Of a DNA stretch of 64,000 nucleotides, positions 1 to 8,128 are shown piece by piece. Made by a program: the position numbers and the translations under genes. Numbering within the stretch: position 1 is the first letter of the stretch; each line of letters starts with the position of its first letter. The notes beneath the pieces are model-generated. The model saw nothing but the letters and a program-made list of their open reading frames with translations. It was not told the origin of the DNA and did no database searches. This stretch comes from Fontibacterium meridianamericanum (lineage in GTDB: Bacteria > Pseudomonadota > Alphaproteobacteria > Pelagibacterales > Pelagibacteraceae), in assembly GCA_965235635.1 (NCBI GenBank), contig CBDDYR010000002.1:1-64000 (forward strand). The letters run 5' to 3'.

Positions 1-174
1 TAGGCATAATTCTCCTTGTAATTATTTAATCCAAAGACGCAGCCCACATGGCTAACGCATTCGCGATTAAAGTTTGTTGATTTATGGGCCACCAGAAACT
101 GGCAAAGATTTAAGGCCGCATAGTTTGGAGTAACTATGTAACTAAAGCTAAAAATAATTTAGCGATACACACAT
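1..174 (-). pseudogene. decayed secreted-protein gene, runs off the left edge
   Basis: Reading the minus strand, a signal-peptide-like stretch (KLFLALVT, about 137-165) leads after a frame break into an open stretch containing VTPNYAALNLC, NFNRECVSHVGC and VFGLNNYKENYA that continues past base 1. No single frame is open from a start codon. The Cys-containing, secreted character resembles the two remnants that follow, so I read this as the 5' part of a third decayed gene of similar type. Function unknown. Low-quality sequence at a contig end would look the same. Confidence 0.35.
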
Positions 175-299
175 GATAAGCTGCTGACTACTACTCTGTC
201 AATATCGTCAAAAAGCCTTCATTTTCAATGATAATTTCAATATTTGTATAGGAATTTATAGGATTAATTTTGAAGTTTTTATAATCTTACAAATAATTT

Positions 300-756
300 T
301 TATTTAATTTGTAATGATGCTGATACTTCTTCACAAAATTTTTCTATCTTCATCACATTAAGAATTCTCAAAATAACTTCCTGTTTTATGATCCGAATTT
401 TTTTTTCCATCGATTATATATGAATCTCTAGTTATTTTTAAAACTTCTAAAAAATTTTTGAGCGAATCTTCACGATTTTCTTTGAGAAGTTTTACTATCT
501 GCCGCAGCAGCAGAGAGTTATAAGGCTTTTTGCTCTAGCTTCCATATTTGCAGATAAATCTGGTGATTTTTACTTTTGTAAATGAAGCTATAAATGCACT
601 TAACCCAGCACATCTATTCATTAAATATATTGAAACAGTTAAATCCCTTTTATTATTAGTTTTTAGATACTCATTTAGTGGCTTTAACTCATTTGTACTA
701 ACCCTCGTCGCTAGTAGCAAGATTCCGGATAGGATGAAGATGGTTAATCGGGTCAT
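300..756 (-). pseudogene. remnant of a small secreted protein gene
   Basis: An ATG at 756 opens a 73-codon frame (to 535) with a clear signal peptide (MTRLTIFILSGILLLATRVS) followed by a segment with YLMNRCAGLSAFIASF, a Cys/Ala-rich helix. The frame then fails. Downstream minus-strand sequence still reads as protein in alternating frames (KENREDSLKNFLEVLK, then KFCEEVSASLQIK and a stop at 300-302), so the original product was probably about 150 residues. It starts directly after the stop codon of the upstream remnant, suggesting a former two-gene operon. No known function; the annotated 73-residue ORF alone is unlikely to be a complete gene. Confidence 0.45.
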
Positions 757-1842
757 CTAGAAACAATTCATAAAATTACGATTGTAAGTGCAGGTCCTCA
801 TTGGAACTACTGCTGGTCTTTGTGGTGACATCATTCTTAAACCACTTTCCATTAAGCTCAGACTATCTGCGGTATTAGCTGCTATTGCCTGCTGTTGAGC
901 TGCATAGGCTTGCATTATTGCTGCTGCGGTTTGTGCATCAAGCTAAATTTCTGATCCTAGCAGGTCATGCATTAGCTTTGGCAAGATCTCGCGTTCGCCT
1001 TTGCTAATTGCTTCTGAAGCTCAAGTTTTTCTAATTCAATCTCTGCGGAGTATATTTTAAATACACATTCTTTAAAATTGTCTGAACCCTTTCTAAATCC
1101 GAACTTTTCTGTACATGTGTAAGCTCTTCTATCGTCGGGGGACATTTTAGCTAACGTTTCAGCTTGTTGCTTTAGTCTTGAGCTTCAGCAGCTTTTTTGC
1201 TTGTTCTGCTTCAGCTAAATCTTGTTTGTTTCTTTGTTATGCTGCTAATTTCTTTGCTTCTGCTTCTCCGTTGGCTTCTTGCTCGAATAGGCAACTATTG
1301 TATTGATTCGCTGTACCTTTTGATTGTCCCAATCGCATTTGCTTCCAAATTCTTTTTCTAAATCTGCTGCTTCTTGCTAGCTCTTAATTTATTTTCTTGG
1401 ATCTATTACGTAATCTTGTTGCGTATTTTCTTCACCAACGTTGGGTCTCTATTGGGCTGCAACCATCTTACTTCTTCTGGCAACTCGGTATCAGGTGGGT
1501 CTTTAGATGCTTCCATCTCTTTCTCAGAATGATTGGATGTTTCTCTTAAAGTCTTTTCTGTAAATTAAACGATCGCATTCTGGTTTATTCAAGTCCTTTT
1601 TGATACCACAATGTTATCCTGTCATACACTGATTCAGCGCTTTATGTTCAGCATTCAATTGAATGAAATATCGCTTTTGCCTGTCTTGGATCCTGATAAT
1701 TGACCTATAATACTTTCGTACTTGTTAGGCTCCACTCGATATGGCAGTAATGAGAAGGCATATTGTGCAAGAACTCGATTGTGGCTCTTTTTCAGCAATC
1801 TACAGTGATTAATGATAAAACAAACATAATTAAAATGCTCAT
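757..1842 (-). pseudogene. decayed secreted coiled-coil protein gene
   Basis: No long frame is open here, yet minus-strand translation gives successive protein-like blocks in shifting frames. An ATG at 1842 begins a signal-peptide-like MSILIMFVLSLITVDC. Later come KPECDRLIYRKDFKRN, ADLEKEFGSKCDWDNQK, an Ala/Glu/Lys-rich coiled coil (EAEAKKLAA, LAEAEQAKKAAEAQ), then MSPDDRRAYTCTEKFGFRK and IELEKLELQKQLAKANA, and finally AAQQQAIAANTADSLSL to TYNRNFMNCF and a stop at 757-759. Several frameshifts and in-frame stops separate the blocks. This looks like a formerly about 350-residue secreted protein with Cys-containing globular parts and a coiled coil. Function unknown. Either true decay or very poor base quality would explain it. 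Confidence 0.5.
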
Positions 1843-1898
1843 CCTTAGATACAACTCACCAGAGAAATGTGATAGTTTAATATTGTATAAAAAATAGA

Positions 1899-2525
1899 CT
1901 AATAGCTTATAAAATACTCTTTATGTTCTTGTCTGCATTCTCCTACTGCCCCTGCTAGAATTTCATCGCATAGCTCAAAATTCATATTTAAGAAAATTAG
2001 ATCTTTTTTAGGAACTAATATTAGAAATCCGCTCGTTGGGTTTGGTGTTGTAGGGATGAAAACACTCATTAAATTATCATTTATTTTTGGAGATATAGGC
2101 TTTCCAGTTTCATTAGTAGCAAAACCTACAGCCCATGCACCTGGCCTTGGAAATTCAATAAGAACAACTTTTTTATTTGCTGATCCATCATCTTGAAAGC
2201 TTTTGGTAAATTGAGTTACGCCAGAATAAATTGAGCGAATAACAGGTATTTTTTCTAATAAACTTGTTCCAAATGAAAGAAACTGCTTTCCAAAATAAGT
2301 TAGGGAAATCATCCCAATAAAGGTTGTGATAACAAGCGCTATTAAAATTTCTAAACCTGGTATTTTAAAGGGAAGATATTTATTTGGATTTAAGGCATTA
2401 GGGACAATGTTTGCAAAAAGATCAATAACAACAATTGTTAAATATACCGTTATAAATATTGGAATTAACGTGACTATTCCTGCTAAAAAATAATTTCTGA
2501 GCTTTGTAATTATTGATGATTTCAT
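1899..2525 (-). CDS. DUF502 family membrane protein
   Basis: A 208-residue inner-membrane protein of unknown function. Two hydrophobic segments lie at about residues 12-36 and 58-80, followed by the family's conserved IPVIRSIYSGVTQF block at about 92-105 and a beta-rich soluble C-terminal part with GAWAVGFATNETG and FIPTTPNPTSGFLILVP, which identify DUF502. Length is normal for the family. The gene stands alone, 60 bases from and divergent to the M48 protease gene, so the spacer must carry both promoters. Nothing in the neighbourhood suggests a specific role. Confidence 0.85.
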   Translation of the reverse strand: MKSSIITKLRNYFLAGIVTLIPIFITVYLTIVVIDLFANIVPNALNPNKYLPFKIPGLEILIALVITTFIGMISLTYFGKQFLSFGTSLLEKIPVIRSIYSGVTQFTKSFQDDGSANKKVVLIEFPRPGAWAVGFATNETGKPISPKINDNLMSVFIPTTPNPTSGFLILVPKKDLIFLNMNFELCDEILAGAVGECRQEHKEYFISY

Positions 2526-2587
2526 GATAAACTCGAAAGAAATAACATTTTGTTGTCAAAATTCACAGTTAAAATATTTAAAATTTG

Positions 2588-3421
2588 ATGAAAATAAATA
2601 GAAGAGATTTCTTATCTTTAACTACTTGTTGCTGTGGTGGTTTTTTATTAGCAGGATGCTCCACTGCCCCAATTACAGGAAGACCTCAATTTACTGCTTT
2701 GCCAGAGTCCATGATTAATAGCCAAGCAATTGGTGCTTATAAACAAGTTAAAGAAAAAGCTAAATTAATTACTGAAAAAGAACAACTCGATCCAATTATT
2801 AATGTCGGACAAAAACTTGAAAAAGCTATTAGATATTATTTTAAAACTCATAATCTAAAAGACCCAACACAAAATTATGATTGGGAATATATTTTAATTA
2901 ATGATCCAAAAACATTAAACGCTTGGTGTATGCCGGGAGGTAAAATTGCTGTCTATAGCGGAATCTTAGAAGTTACAAAAGACGAAAACGGTCTTGCTGC
3001 AGTAATGGGTCATGAAATTGCACATGCCGTTGCAAGACACTCTTTAGAGAGAGCAAGTGCAGCACTTGCAATCAATGTTGGAACGATGGCTGCTGATATT
3101 GCTTTAGGTGGAGCCATATCACGAACAAGAAATACTGTCGGACAAACAACAGGAATGGATATAGTTCAGCTTGGTATCTTTAACCCTTTTAGTCGTCATC
3201 AAGAATCTGAGGCTGATTATCTTGGAATTATATTTGCAAATTTAGCAGGTTACGATCCAACCGGTGCCATTCAATTATGGGAGCGTATGCAAGAAAAAAT
3301 GAAGGGAAAAGAACCTCCTCAATTTTTAAGCACCCACCCTTCTTCTGGTACTAGAATTAATGATTTAAGACTTTGGATACCAAAAGTTAAAATTGAATAT
3401 CCTAAAATTCAAAATCTATAA
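2588..3421 (+). CDS. M48 family metalloprotease, probable lipoprotein
   Basis: Zinc metallopeptidase of family M48 (LoiP/YcaL/BepA-like catalytic domain), expected in the periplasm and likely acting in envelope protein quality control. The HEIAH zinc motif sits at residues 142-146 and the third-ligand block ESEAD at about 206-210. The N-terminus has a twin-arginine-like NRRDFLSL followed by a Cys-rich hydrophobic core and a lipobox LAGC, so it is probably a lipoprotein exported by Tat. I chose ATG at 2588; a TTG one codon upstream is also in frame. No TPR domain is present. At 277 residues it is the compact, single-domain form. Confidence 0.88.
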   Translation: MKINRRDFLSLTTCCCGGFLLAGCSTAPITGRPQFTALPESMINSQAIGAYKQVKEKAKLITEKEQLDPIINVGQKLEKAIRYYFKTHNLKDPTQNYDWEYILINDPKTLNAWCMPGGKIAVYSGILEVTKDENGLAAVMGHEIAHAVARHSLERASAALAINVGTMAADIALGGAISRTRNTVGQTTGMDIVQLGIFNPFSRHQESEADYLGIIFANLAGYDPTGAIQLWERMQEKMKGKEPPQFLSTHPSSGTRINDLRLWIPKVKIEYPKIQNL

Positions 3422-3446
3422 TCTTTTTAAATTTTAAAGAACAAAT

Positions 3447-3662
3447 ATGAAGTATTTATTCTGGATTATATATTTTTCATTTTTCTCTATTTTTATATCA
3501 TTTTTTATTCTTAAATTTTTAAAGTCGATAAATTTACTCAATAAAAACAGTCTTATAGTGAGGTATTTTGAATTTAATAAAAAAGATAACTCAAACTTAA
3601 AATTATTAATAATATTTGTTATTTTTTGTGTGATTTGGTCTTTGGTATTTATTTTGCAATAG
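3447..3662 (+). CDS. small two-helix membrane protein, hypothetical
   Basis: A 71-residue ORF beginning 25 bases after the M48 protease stop and ending one base before the tRNA-Lys gene. It has two hydrophobic segments (about residues 4-23 and 52-70) with a short Lys/Asn/Asp-containing loop between them. I do not recognise a family. Its position behind the protease gene suggests co-transcription. AT-rich DNA easily produces Ile/Phe/Leu-rich ORFs by chance, so it may be spurious. Confidence 0.45.
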   Translation: MKYLFWIIYFSFFSIFISFFILKFLKSINLLNKNSLIVRYFEFNKKDNSNLKLLIIFVIFCVIWSLVFILQ

Positions 3663-3663
3663 A

Positions 3664-3739
<76 letters not shown>

Positions 3740-3787
3740 ATTAATGCAAGGTTTTATATAGTTTAAACCGTATGAGAAAGCAATTTT

Positions 3788-4903
3788 TTAATTAACTTCA
3801 TTAAATAATTCGAAGTGTTTTTTATAGAATTCTTCAAATTTATTTTCCTTAATTGCCTGTCTAATTTTCTTCATTAAGTCCTGATAAAAAGCAATGTTAT
3901 GCCAAGTGAGTAACATGGATCCAAGTATCTCATTGGAGTTTACTAAATGATTTAAATAATTTTTAGAATAAGAATTAGAAGCAGGACAATCCATCGATTG
4001 ATCTAACGGATCTTCATCCTTTGCATACTTAGCATTTCTAATGTTCACTCTTCCATTCCAAGTAAATGCAAGCCCTGTCCTTCCAGATCGAGTTGGTAAA
4101 ACACAATCAAACATATCAATTCCTCTTTTTACAGCTCCTAATATGTCTTGAGGCATACCAACACCCATTAAATAATGAGGCTTATCTTTAGGTAGAATGT
4201 CTTTAACTGCATCTACGGCATCAAACATTTCAGACTGATTTTCACCAACTGCAAGTCCTCCTAAGGCATAACCATCAAAACCAATATCTATTAATTTTTT
4301 TAAACATTCTCTTCGTAAATCTGGAAAAATTCCACCCTGGGTTATTCCAAATAACCACTTTGACTCTTGTTTTCCAAATTTCTTCTTACATCTTTCAGCC
4401 CAGCGAAGGGATAAATCCATGGATTTTTTAATTTTATCTTTTTCTGCTGAATATTTAGGGCATTCATCAAACACCATGACGATGTCTGAATTTAAATCTA
4501 ATTGAACTTGTATGCTTTCTTCTGGTGTTAAAAAAAATTTCTTACCATCAATATGAGATGAAAACTCAACACCATCTTCGGTTACTTTTGAAATTTTTGA
4601 TAATGACATGACCTGAAAACCACCAGAATCTGTTAATATCGGCATTGGACAGTTCATAAACTTATGAAGTCCTCCAGCTTGTTTTACCCGCTCAACACCG
4701 GGCCTTAACATGAGATGATAGGTATTTCCTAAAATAATTTGAGATCCACAGCCCTTAACCTGATCAATATACATCGCTTTAACCGTCCCTGCGGTACCTA
4801 CAGGCATAAAAGCTGGTGTATCGATATCTCCTCGAGGAGTGCTAATTTTACCTAAACGAGCACCATGACTTTCATTTAATAAATTAAATGAAATTGATTT
4901 CAT
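3788..4903 (-). CDS. tgt: queuine/preQ1 tRNA-ribosyltransferase with an altered zinc site
   Basis: Exchanges guanine-34 for the queuosine precursor preQ1 in tRNAs with GUN anticodons. The 371-residue product has the family blocks DSGGFQVMSL (about 93-102), the substrate-pocket Asp region FDECP, and the catalytic segment MFDCVLPTRSGRTG followed by WNGRVNIRN. Anomaly: the C-terminal zinc motif, normally CxCxxC plus a downstream His, reads M-D-C-P-A-S, so only the middle Cys and the LTWHN His remain. Length and all other blocks are normal and the frame is intact. It is followed by the cyclophilin and coaD genes' strand-mate run (stop to start gap about 10 bases). No other queuosine gene is in the window. 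Confidence 0.93.
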   Translation of the reverse strand: MKSISFNLLNESHGARLGKISTPRGDIDTPAFMPVGTAGTVKAMYIDQVKGCGSQIILGNTYHLMLRPGVERVKQAGGLHKFMNCPMPILTDSGGFQVMSLSKISKVTEDGVEFSSHIDGKKFFLTPEESIQVQLDLNSDIVMVFDECPKYSAEKDKIKKSMDLSLRWAERCKKKFGKQESKWLFGITQGGIFPDLRRECLKKLIDIGFDGYALGGLAVGENQSEMFDAVDAVKDILPKDKPHYLMGVGMPQDILGAVKRGIDMFDCVLPTRSGRTGLAFTWNGRVNIRNAKYAKDEDPLDQSMDCPASNSYSKNYLNHLVNSNEILGSMLLTWHNIAFYQDLMKKIRQAIKENKFEEFYKKHFELFNEVN

Positions 4904-4912
4904 TATTAATTT

Positions 4913-5476
4913 TTATTTAGCGGATCTTAAACTGATGATGATATCGGGGTTATCAACCACTCCTGATCCTGGAGCGCCTTTTTTAATTTTATCAACAAAT
5001 TCCATACCGCTAATCACTCGACCGAAAGCAGTATAGTTTCGATCTAAATGAGGATGAGAGTCAAAGCAGATAAAAAATTGGCTGTTTGCACTATCTGGAC
5101 TTTGTGATCTTGCCATAGATAAAACACCTCGTTGATGCGGAATGTTATTAAATTCAGCTTTTAAATCAGGAAGATCAGAACCGCCGGTGCCAACCATTTG
5201 TGCATTAAAATCTAATTTAGTATTACCAAATTTTACATCCCCCGTTTGCGCCATAAAACCATCAATCACTCTGTGAAAAGCCACACCATCATATTTTTCG
5301 GAATTGGCTAATGATTTAATTCGTTTCACGTGATTGGGAGCTACATCATCAAAAAGTTCAATTTTAACTTCACCGTATTTTAATTTCATTATCATGATAG
5401 ATCTTTCTTTAGATTTAATATTATTTGAAAAAGAAAAAAGAAATAAAGTTAAAATTATAAAAAACTTTTTAAACAT
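4913..5476 (-). CDS. secreted cyclophilin-type peptidyl-prolyl isomerase
   Basis: Catalyses proline cis-trans isomerisation to help fold exported proteins. The first about 22 residues form a signal peptide (MFKKFFIILTLFLFSFSNN), placing the enzyme in the periplasm. The cyclophilin core is clear: FHRVIDGFMAQTGD with the catalytic Arg, SMARSQSPDSANSQFFIC, and LDRNYTAFGRVISGMEFV. 187 residues, usual for PpiA-type proteins. Its start overlaps the coaD stop by one base (TAATG pattern), indicating translational coupling in one operon. Confidence 0.93.
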   Translation of the reverse strand: MFKKFFIILTLFLFSFSNNIKSKERSIMIMKLKYGEVKIELFDDVAPNHVKRIKSLANSEKYDGVAFHRVIDGFMAQTGDVKFGNTKLDFNAQMVGTGGSDLPDLKAEFNNIPHQRGVLSMARSQSPDSANSQFFICFDSHPHLDRNYTAFGRVISGMEFVDKIKKGAPGSGVVDNPDIIISLRSAK

Positions 5477-5970
5477 TATTTAAATTTAGTTTTCAAAGCC
5501 TTAATAACAATGTTTGGAACAAATTGCATCAAATCTCCTTTTAAAGCGGCTATTTCTTTAACAAAATTTGATGAAATAATTTGATTTTCAATCTCGGCCA
5601 TTAAAAACACGGTCTCAAGATTTTTATTTAATTTATGATTCATACCCGCTAATTGAAATTCATATTCAAAGTCTGAAGCAACCCTTAAACCTCTAAAGAT
5701 AATATTTGCAGAAATTCTCTTACAGTAATTTGTTGTTAAACCTGAAAAAGAAACCACTTTAATTTTTTTCTTAATATTTTCAGGAAAAGAAGAGATAACT
5801 TTTTTAATTAAAGAAACCCTTTCAGCGGTTGAAAAGATAGTTTTTTTCTTATTACTAAGTGGAGTGCCGATATAAAGACGATCAACAATATTTGCAGCTC
5901 TTTTAATAATATCAATATGTCCAAATGTGATTGGATCAAAAGTACCTGGATATAAACCAATTCTTTTCAT
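5476..5970 (-). CDS. coaD: phosphopantetheine adenylyltransferase
   Basis: Transfers AMP from ATP to 4'-phosphopantetheine in coenzyme A synthesis, cytosolic. The nucleotidyltransferase signature YPGTFDPITFGHIDII is at residues 7-22 with the GxxH motif, followed by the expected IFRGLR and the late ISSNFVKEIAALKGD. 164 residues is typical. The gene begins 8 bases after the tRNA-Pro 3' end in transcription order and is coupled to the downstream cyclophilin gene. Confidence 0.97.
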   Translation of the reverse strand: MKRIGLYPGTFDPITFGHIDIIKRAANIVDRLYIGTPLSNKKKTIFSTAERVSLIKKVISSFPENIKKKIKVVSFSGLTTNYCKRISANIIFRGLRVASDFEYEFQLAGMNHKLNKNLETVFLMAEIENQIISSNFVKEIAALKGDLMQFVPNIVIKALKTKFK

Positions 5971-5978
5971 TTTTATAA

Positions 5979-6055
<77 letters not shown>

Positions 6056-6183
6056 AAACTGAGTTGTTATACAACTTAATTAATTTTTTTAAAAGAAATA
6101 CTAGCTGAAAAAACTTTCAAATTCATGAGGAATACTTTACTTTTTTAATCGGTGACTTAGATAATATTTTTAAATTAATATTT

Positions 6184-6576
6184 ATGAATACCTTGTTATT
6201 AAAACACGTTGGAGATTTAAAAAATTATGGAACTTTAAAAAGTTTCACACATAAGTGTACTTACAAAAATCATACCTGTGGCGATAAAGTTATTCTCTAT
6301 CTAAAAATTAGTCAGAAAATTATTAAGAAAATATCCTATAAAACAGAGGGCTGTCTAATCTGCCAAGCCTCTTGTAGTATTTTTACTAATTGTATTAAAA
6401 ATAAAAATTTAAATACTATATTAAATTTTACAAACTTATTTATTCATTCAATTTTCAAGAAAAAAATAAAACTAATTGGACATTGGAAAAAATTTAATTT
6501 TCTTTTAAAAAAAAACTATTTCAATCGAAAAAGCTGTATCTTAGTGCCTTTTAATGCTTTAATTAAATTGCAATAA
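6184..6576 (+). CDS. SufU/IscU-like iron-sulfur scaffold-fold protein
   Basis: A 130-residue, Lys-rich protein with the spaced ligands of the SufU/NifU N-terminal fold: HTCGDKV (Cys32, Asp34), the block YKTEGCLICQASCS (Cys57 in the usual GC position) and SCILVPFNAL near the C-terminus (Cys118). Family members either act as scaffolds for iron-sulfur assembly or, in SufU, bind zinc and accept sulfur from the cysteine desulfurase SufS. Here it stands apart from any suf/isc gene, between tRNA-Pro and a peroxidase gene with 3 bases to the latter. Divergence is considerable, so the exact subfamily is uncertain. Confidence 0.7.
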   Translation: MNTLLLKHVGDLKNYGTLKSFTHKCTYKNHTCGDKVILYLKISQKIIKKISYKTEGCLICQASCSIFTNCIKNKNLNTILNFTNLFIHSIFKKKIKLIGHWKKFNFLLKKNYFNRKSCILVPFNALIKLQ

Positions 6577-6579
6577 TTA

Positions 6580-7134
6580 ATGAAAAAAATATTTTTTTAT
6601 TTTATTATCATTACGATGATTTTCTTTGGTAAAAATGCTAACGCGGCAGACAATCGGACATTATATGAATTTAGTTTTAATGATGTGGATGGAAAAAAAT
6701 ATTTATTATCCCAGCATAAAAACAAGGTTGTTTTATTAGTCAATGTTGCAAGTCAATGTGGGTTTACTAAACAGTACGCTGATCTTCAAACTTTATGGGA
6801 TAAGTACAAAGGTAAAAATTTTGTAATTATTGGTGTGCCTTCCAATGACTTTGGAAATCAAGAACCTGGAACGAACGCTGAAATTAAGAATTTTTGTGAA
6901 ACTAATTTCAATATTAACTTCCCCATTATGGAAAAAGTAACTGTTAAAGGGAAAAATGCGCATCCGGTGTATTTATGGGCAAGAGAAAGTTATGGGAGTG
7001 CTGCTGAACCTAAATGGAATTTTCATAAAATCCTAATTGATAAAAAAGGAAAAATTAACGACACCTTTATCTCCACAACCAATCCGCAAAGCGAAAAAGT
7101 TGTTAAAAAAATTGAAGAATTAATTAGTAATTAA
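6580..7134 (+). CDS. glutathione peroxidase family protein, exported
   Basis: Thiol peroxidase reducing hydroperoxides. A signal peptide (MKKIFFYFIIITMIFF...ANAAD, cleavage near residue 22) predicts a periplasmic enzyme. Family blocks are NVASQCGFTKQY with a catalytic Cys in place of selenocysteine, VPSNDFGNQEPGT carrying the conserved Gln, and PKWNFHKILID carrying the catalytic Trp and Asn. The second Cys-containing helix (IKNFCETN) fits the two-Cys, thioredoxin-dependent type common in bacteria. It follows the SufU-like gene by 3 bases and meets the FAH gene tail to tail. Confidence 0.92.
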   Translation: MKKIFFYFIIITMIFFGKNANAADNRTLYEFSFNDVDGKKYLLSQHKNKVVLLVNVASQCGFTKQYADLQTLWDKYKGKNFVIIGVPSNDFGNQEPGTNAEIKNFCETNFNINFPIMEKVTVKGKNAHPVYLWARESYGSAAEPKWNFHKILIDKKGKINDTFISTTNPQSEKVVKKIEELISN

Positions 7135-7135
7135 T

Positions 7136-7969
7136 TTATTTTACTGAATGTTTTTGACTGCCTAATTGGTCAATCGTTAAACTCACCACATCCCCTCTTT
7201 TTAAATAAGTAGGTGGTTTCATACTATCACCAACGCCTGGAGGAGTTCCTGTAGTAATGATATCTCCTGGCATTAAAGTCATAAATTCACTCGCATAAGA
7301 AGTTAAAAAGTTCATTTTATGAATCATTTTTGATGTGTTTCCTGTTTGCATTCTTTTTCCATTAACATCCAAACTCATATTTAAATTATATAAATCTTTA
7401 AACTCGTCTTTAGTAACAATGTAAGGACCCACAGGGCCAAAAGTGTCTGAAGATTTACCTTTAATCCACTGACCGCTTCGATTTTTTTGCCATTCTCTTT
7501 CACTAAAATCACAAACCAAGCAATAGCCAAAGATATAACTTTCAGCATCTTGCAATGGAATATTCTTTCCTTTTTTTCCTATCACAAAAGCAATTTCAAC
7601 TTCCCAATCAGTTTTTTGTGAATTTTTTGGAATAATTAAATCATCATTAGGCCCGCAAACACTTGTCGTCGCTTTTGAAAAAATAATAGGTTCTTTAGGA
7701 GGCTCTAGATTTTGCTCCAATGCGTGATCAAGAAAATTTAATCCAATACCAAGAAATTTACTTGGATTAGAAACGGAAGCTCCAATTCTTAAATTATTGT
7801 CTAACTTTGGTAGCTTTGAAATATCTAATTTTTTAACCGTATTAATTAAGCCATCACCAATTGTGCTTTGATCAATATCTTTAATAACGGAAGATAAATC
7901 TCTAATAGTATTATTATCGAGTAAAGCAGGCTTTTCAGATCCTATGTTTCCAACTCTTAAAAATTTCAT
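7136..7969 (-). CDS. fumarylacetoacetate hydrolase family protein
   Basis: A 277-residue protein of the FAH superfamily, whose members hydrolyse or decarboxylate/isomerise beta-keto acids using a Mg2+ or Mn2+ ion (acylpyruvases, 5-carboxymethyl-2-hydroxymuconate isomerase, 2-keto-4-pentenoate hydratase relatives). Seen are KFLGIGLNFLDHA, the metal-binding DWEVEIAFVIGKKGK, GYCLVCDFSERE, and the C-terminal GDIITTGTPPGVG. The N-terminal about 70 residues match the small FAH_N-like domain. The substrate cannot be assigned. It lies directly upstream in the transcript direction of nothing obvious; the tRNA-Glu gene ends 9 bases from its start. Confidence 0.88.
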   Translation of the reverse strand: MKFLRVGNIGSEKPALLDNNTIRDLSSVIKDIDQSTIGDGLINTVKKLDISKLPKLDNNLRIGASVSNPSKFLGIGLNFLDHALEQNLEPPKEPIIFSKATTSVCGPNDDLIIPKNSQKTDWEVEIAFVIGKKGKNIPLQDAESYIFGYCLVCDFSEREWQKNRSGQWIKGKSSDTFGPVGPYIVTKDEFKDLYNLNMSLDVNGKRMQTGNTSKMIHKMNFLTSYASEFMTLMPGDIITTGTPPGVGDSMKPPTYLKRGDVVSLTIDQLGSQKHSVK

Positions 7970-7977
7970 AATTATTG

Positions 7978-8052
7978 TGGCGGTCCCTAGGGGAATCGAA
8001 CCCCTCTTTCATGGATGAAAACCACGTGTCCTAACCGATAGACGAAGGGACC
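7978..8052 (-). tRNA. tRNA-Glu (UUC)
   Basis: 75 nt: acceptor GGUCCCU with AGGGACC, anticodon stem CGUGG/CCAUG enclosing UUUUCAU (anticodon UUC), T-arm GGGGUUCGAUUCCCC, discriminator G, encoded CCA. Confidence 0.96.
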
Positions 8053-8128
8053 GAAAGTAAAGTTATTTAGATTGTTTAATAATAATAATCAACAATTATA
8101 TAATGAATAATACGAAACTGTGTATTTG

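Noticed and set aside
548..760. 70-residue plus-strand ORF
   Set aside because: Exactly antisense to the signal-peptide-bearing minus-strand remnant, which reads as the real former gene.
3743..3775. GGTTT...AAACC hairpin near tgt as terminator
   Set aside because: Stem of only five base pairs and no clear T-run in the right direction.
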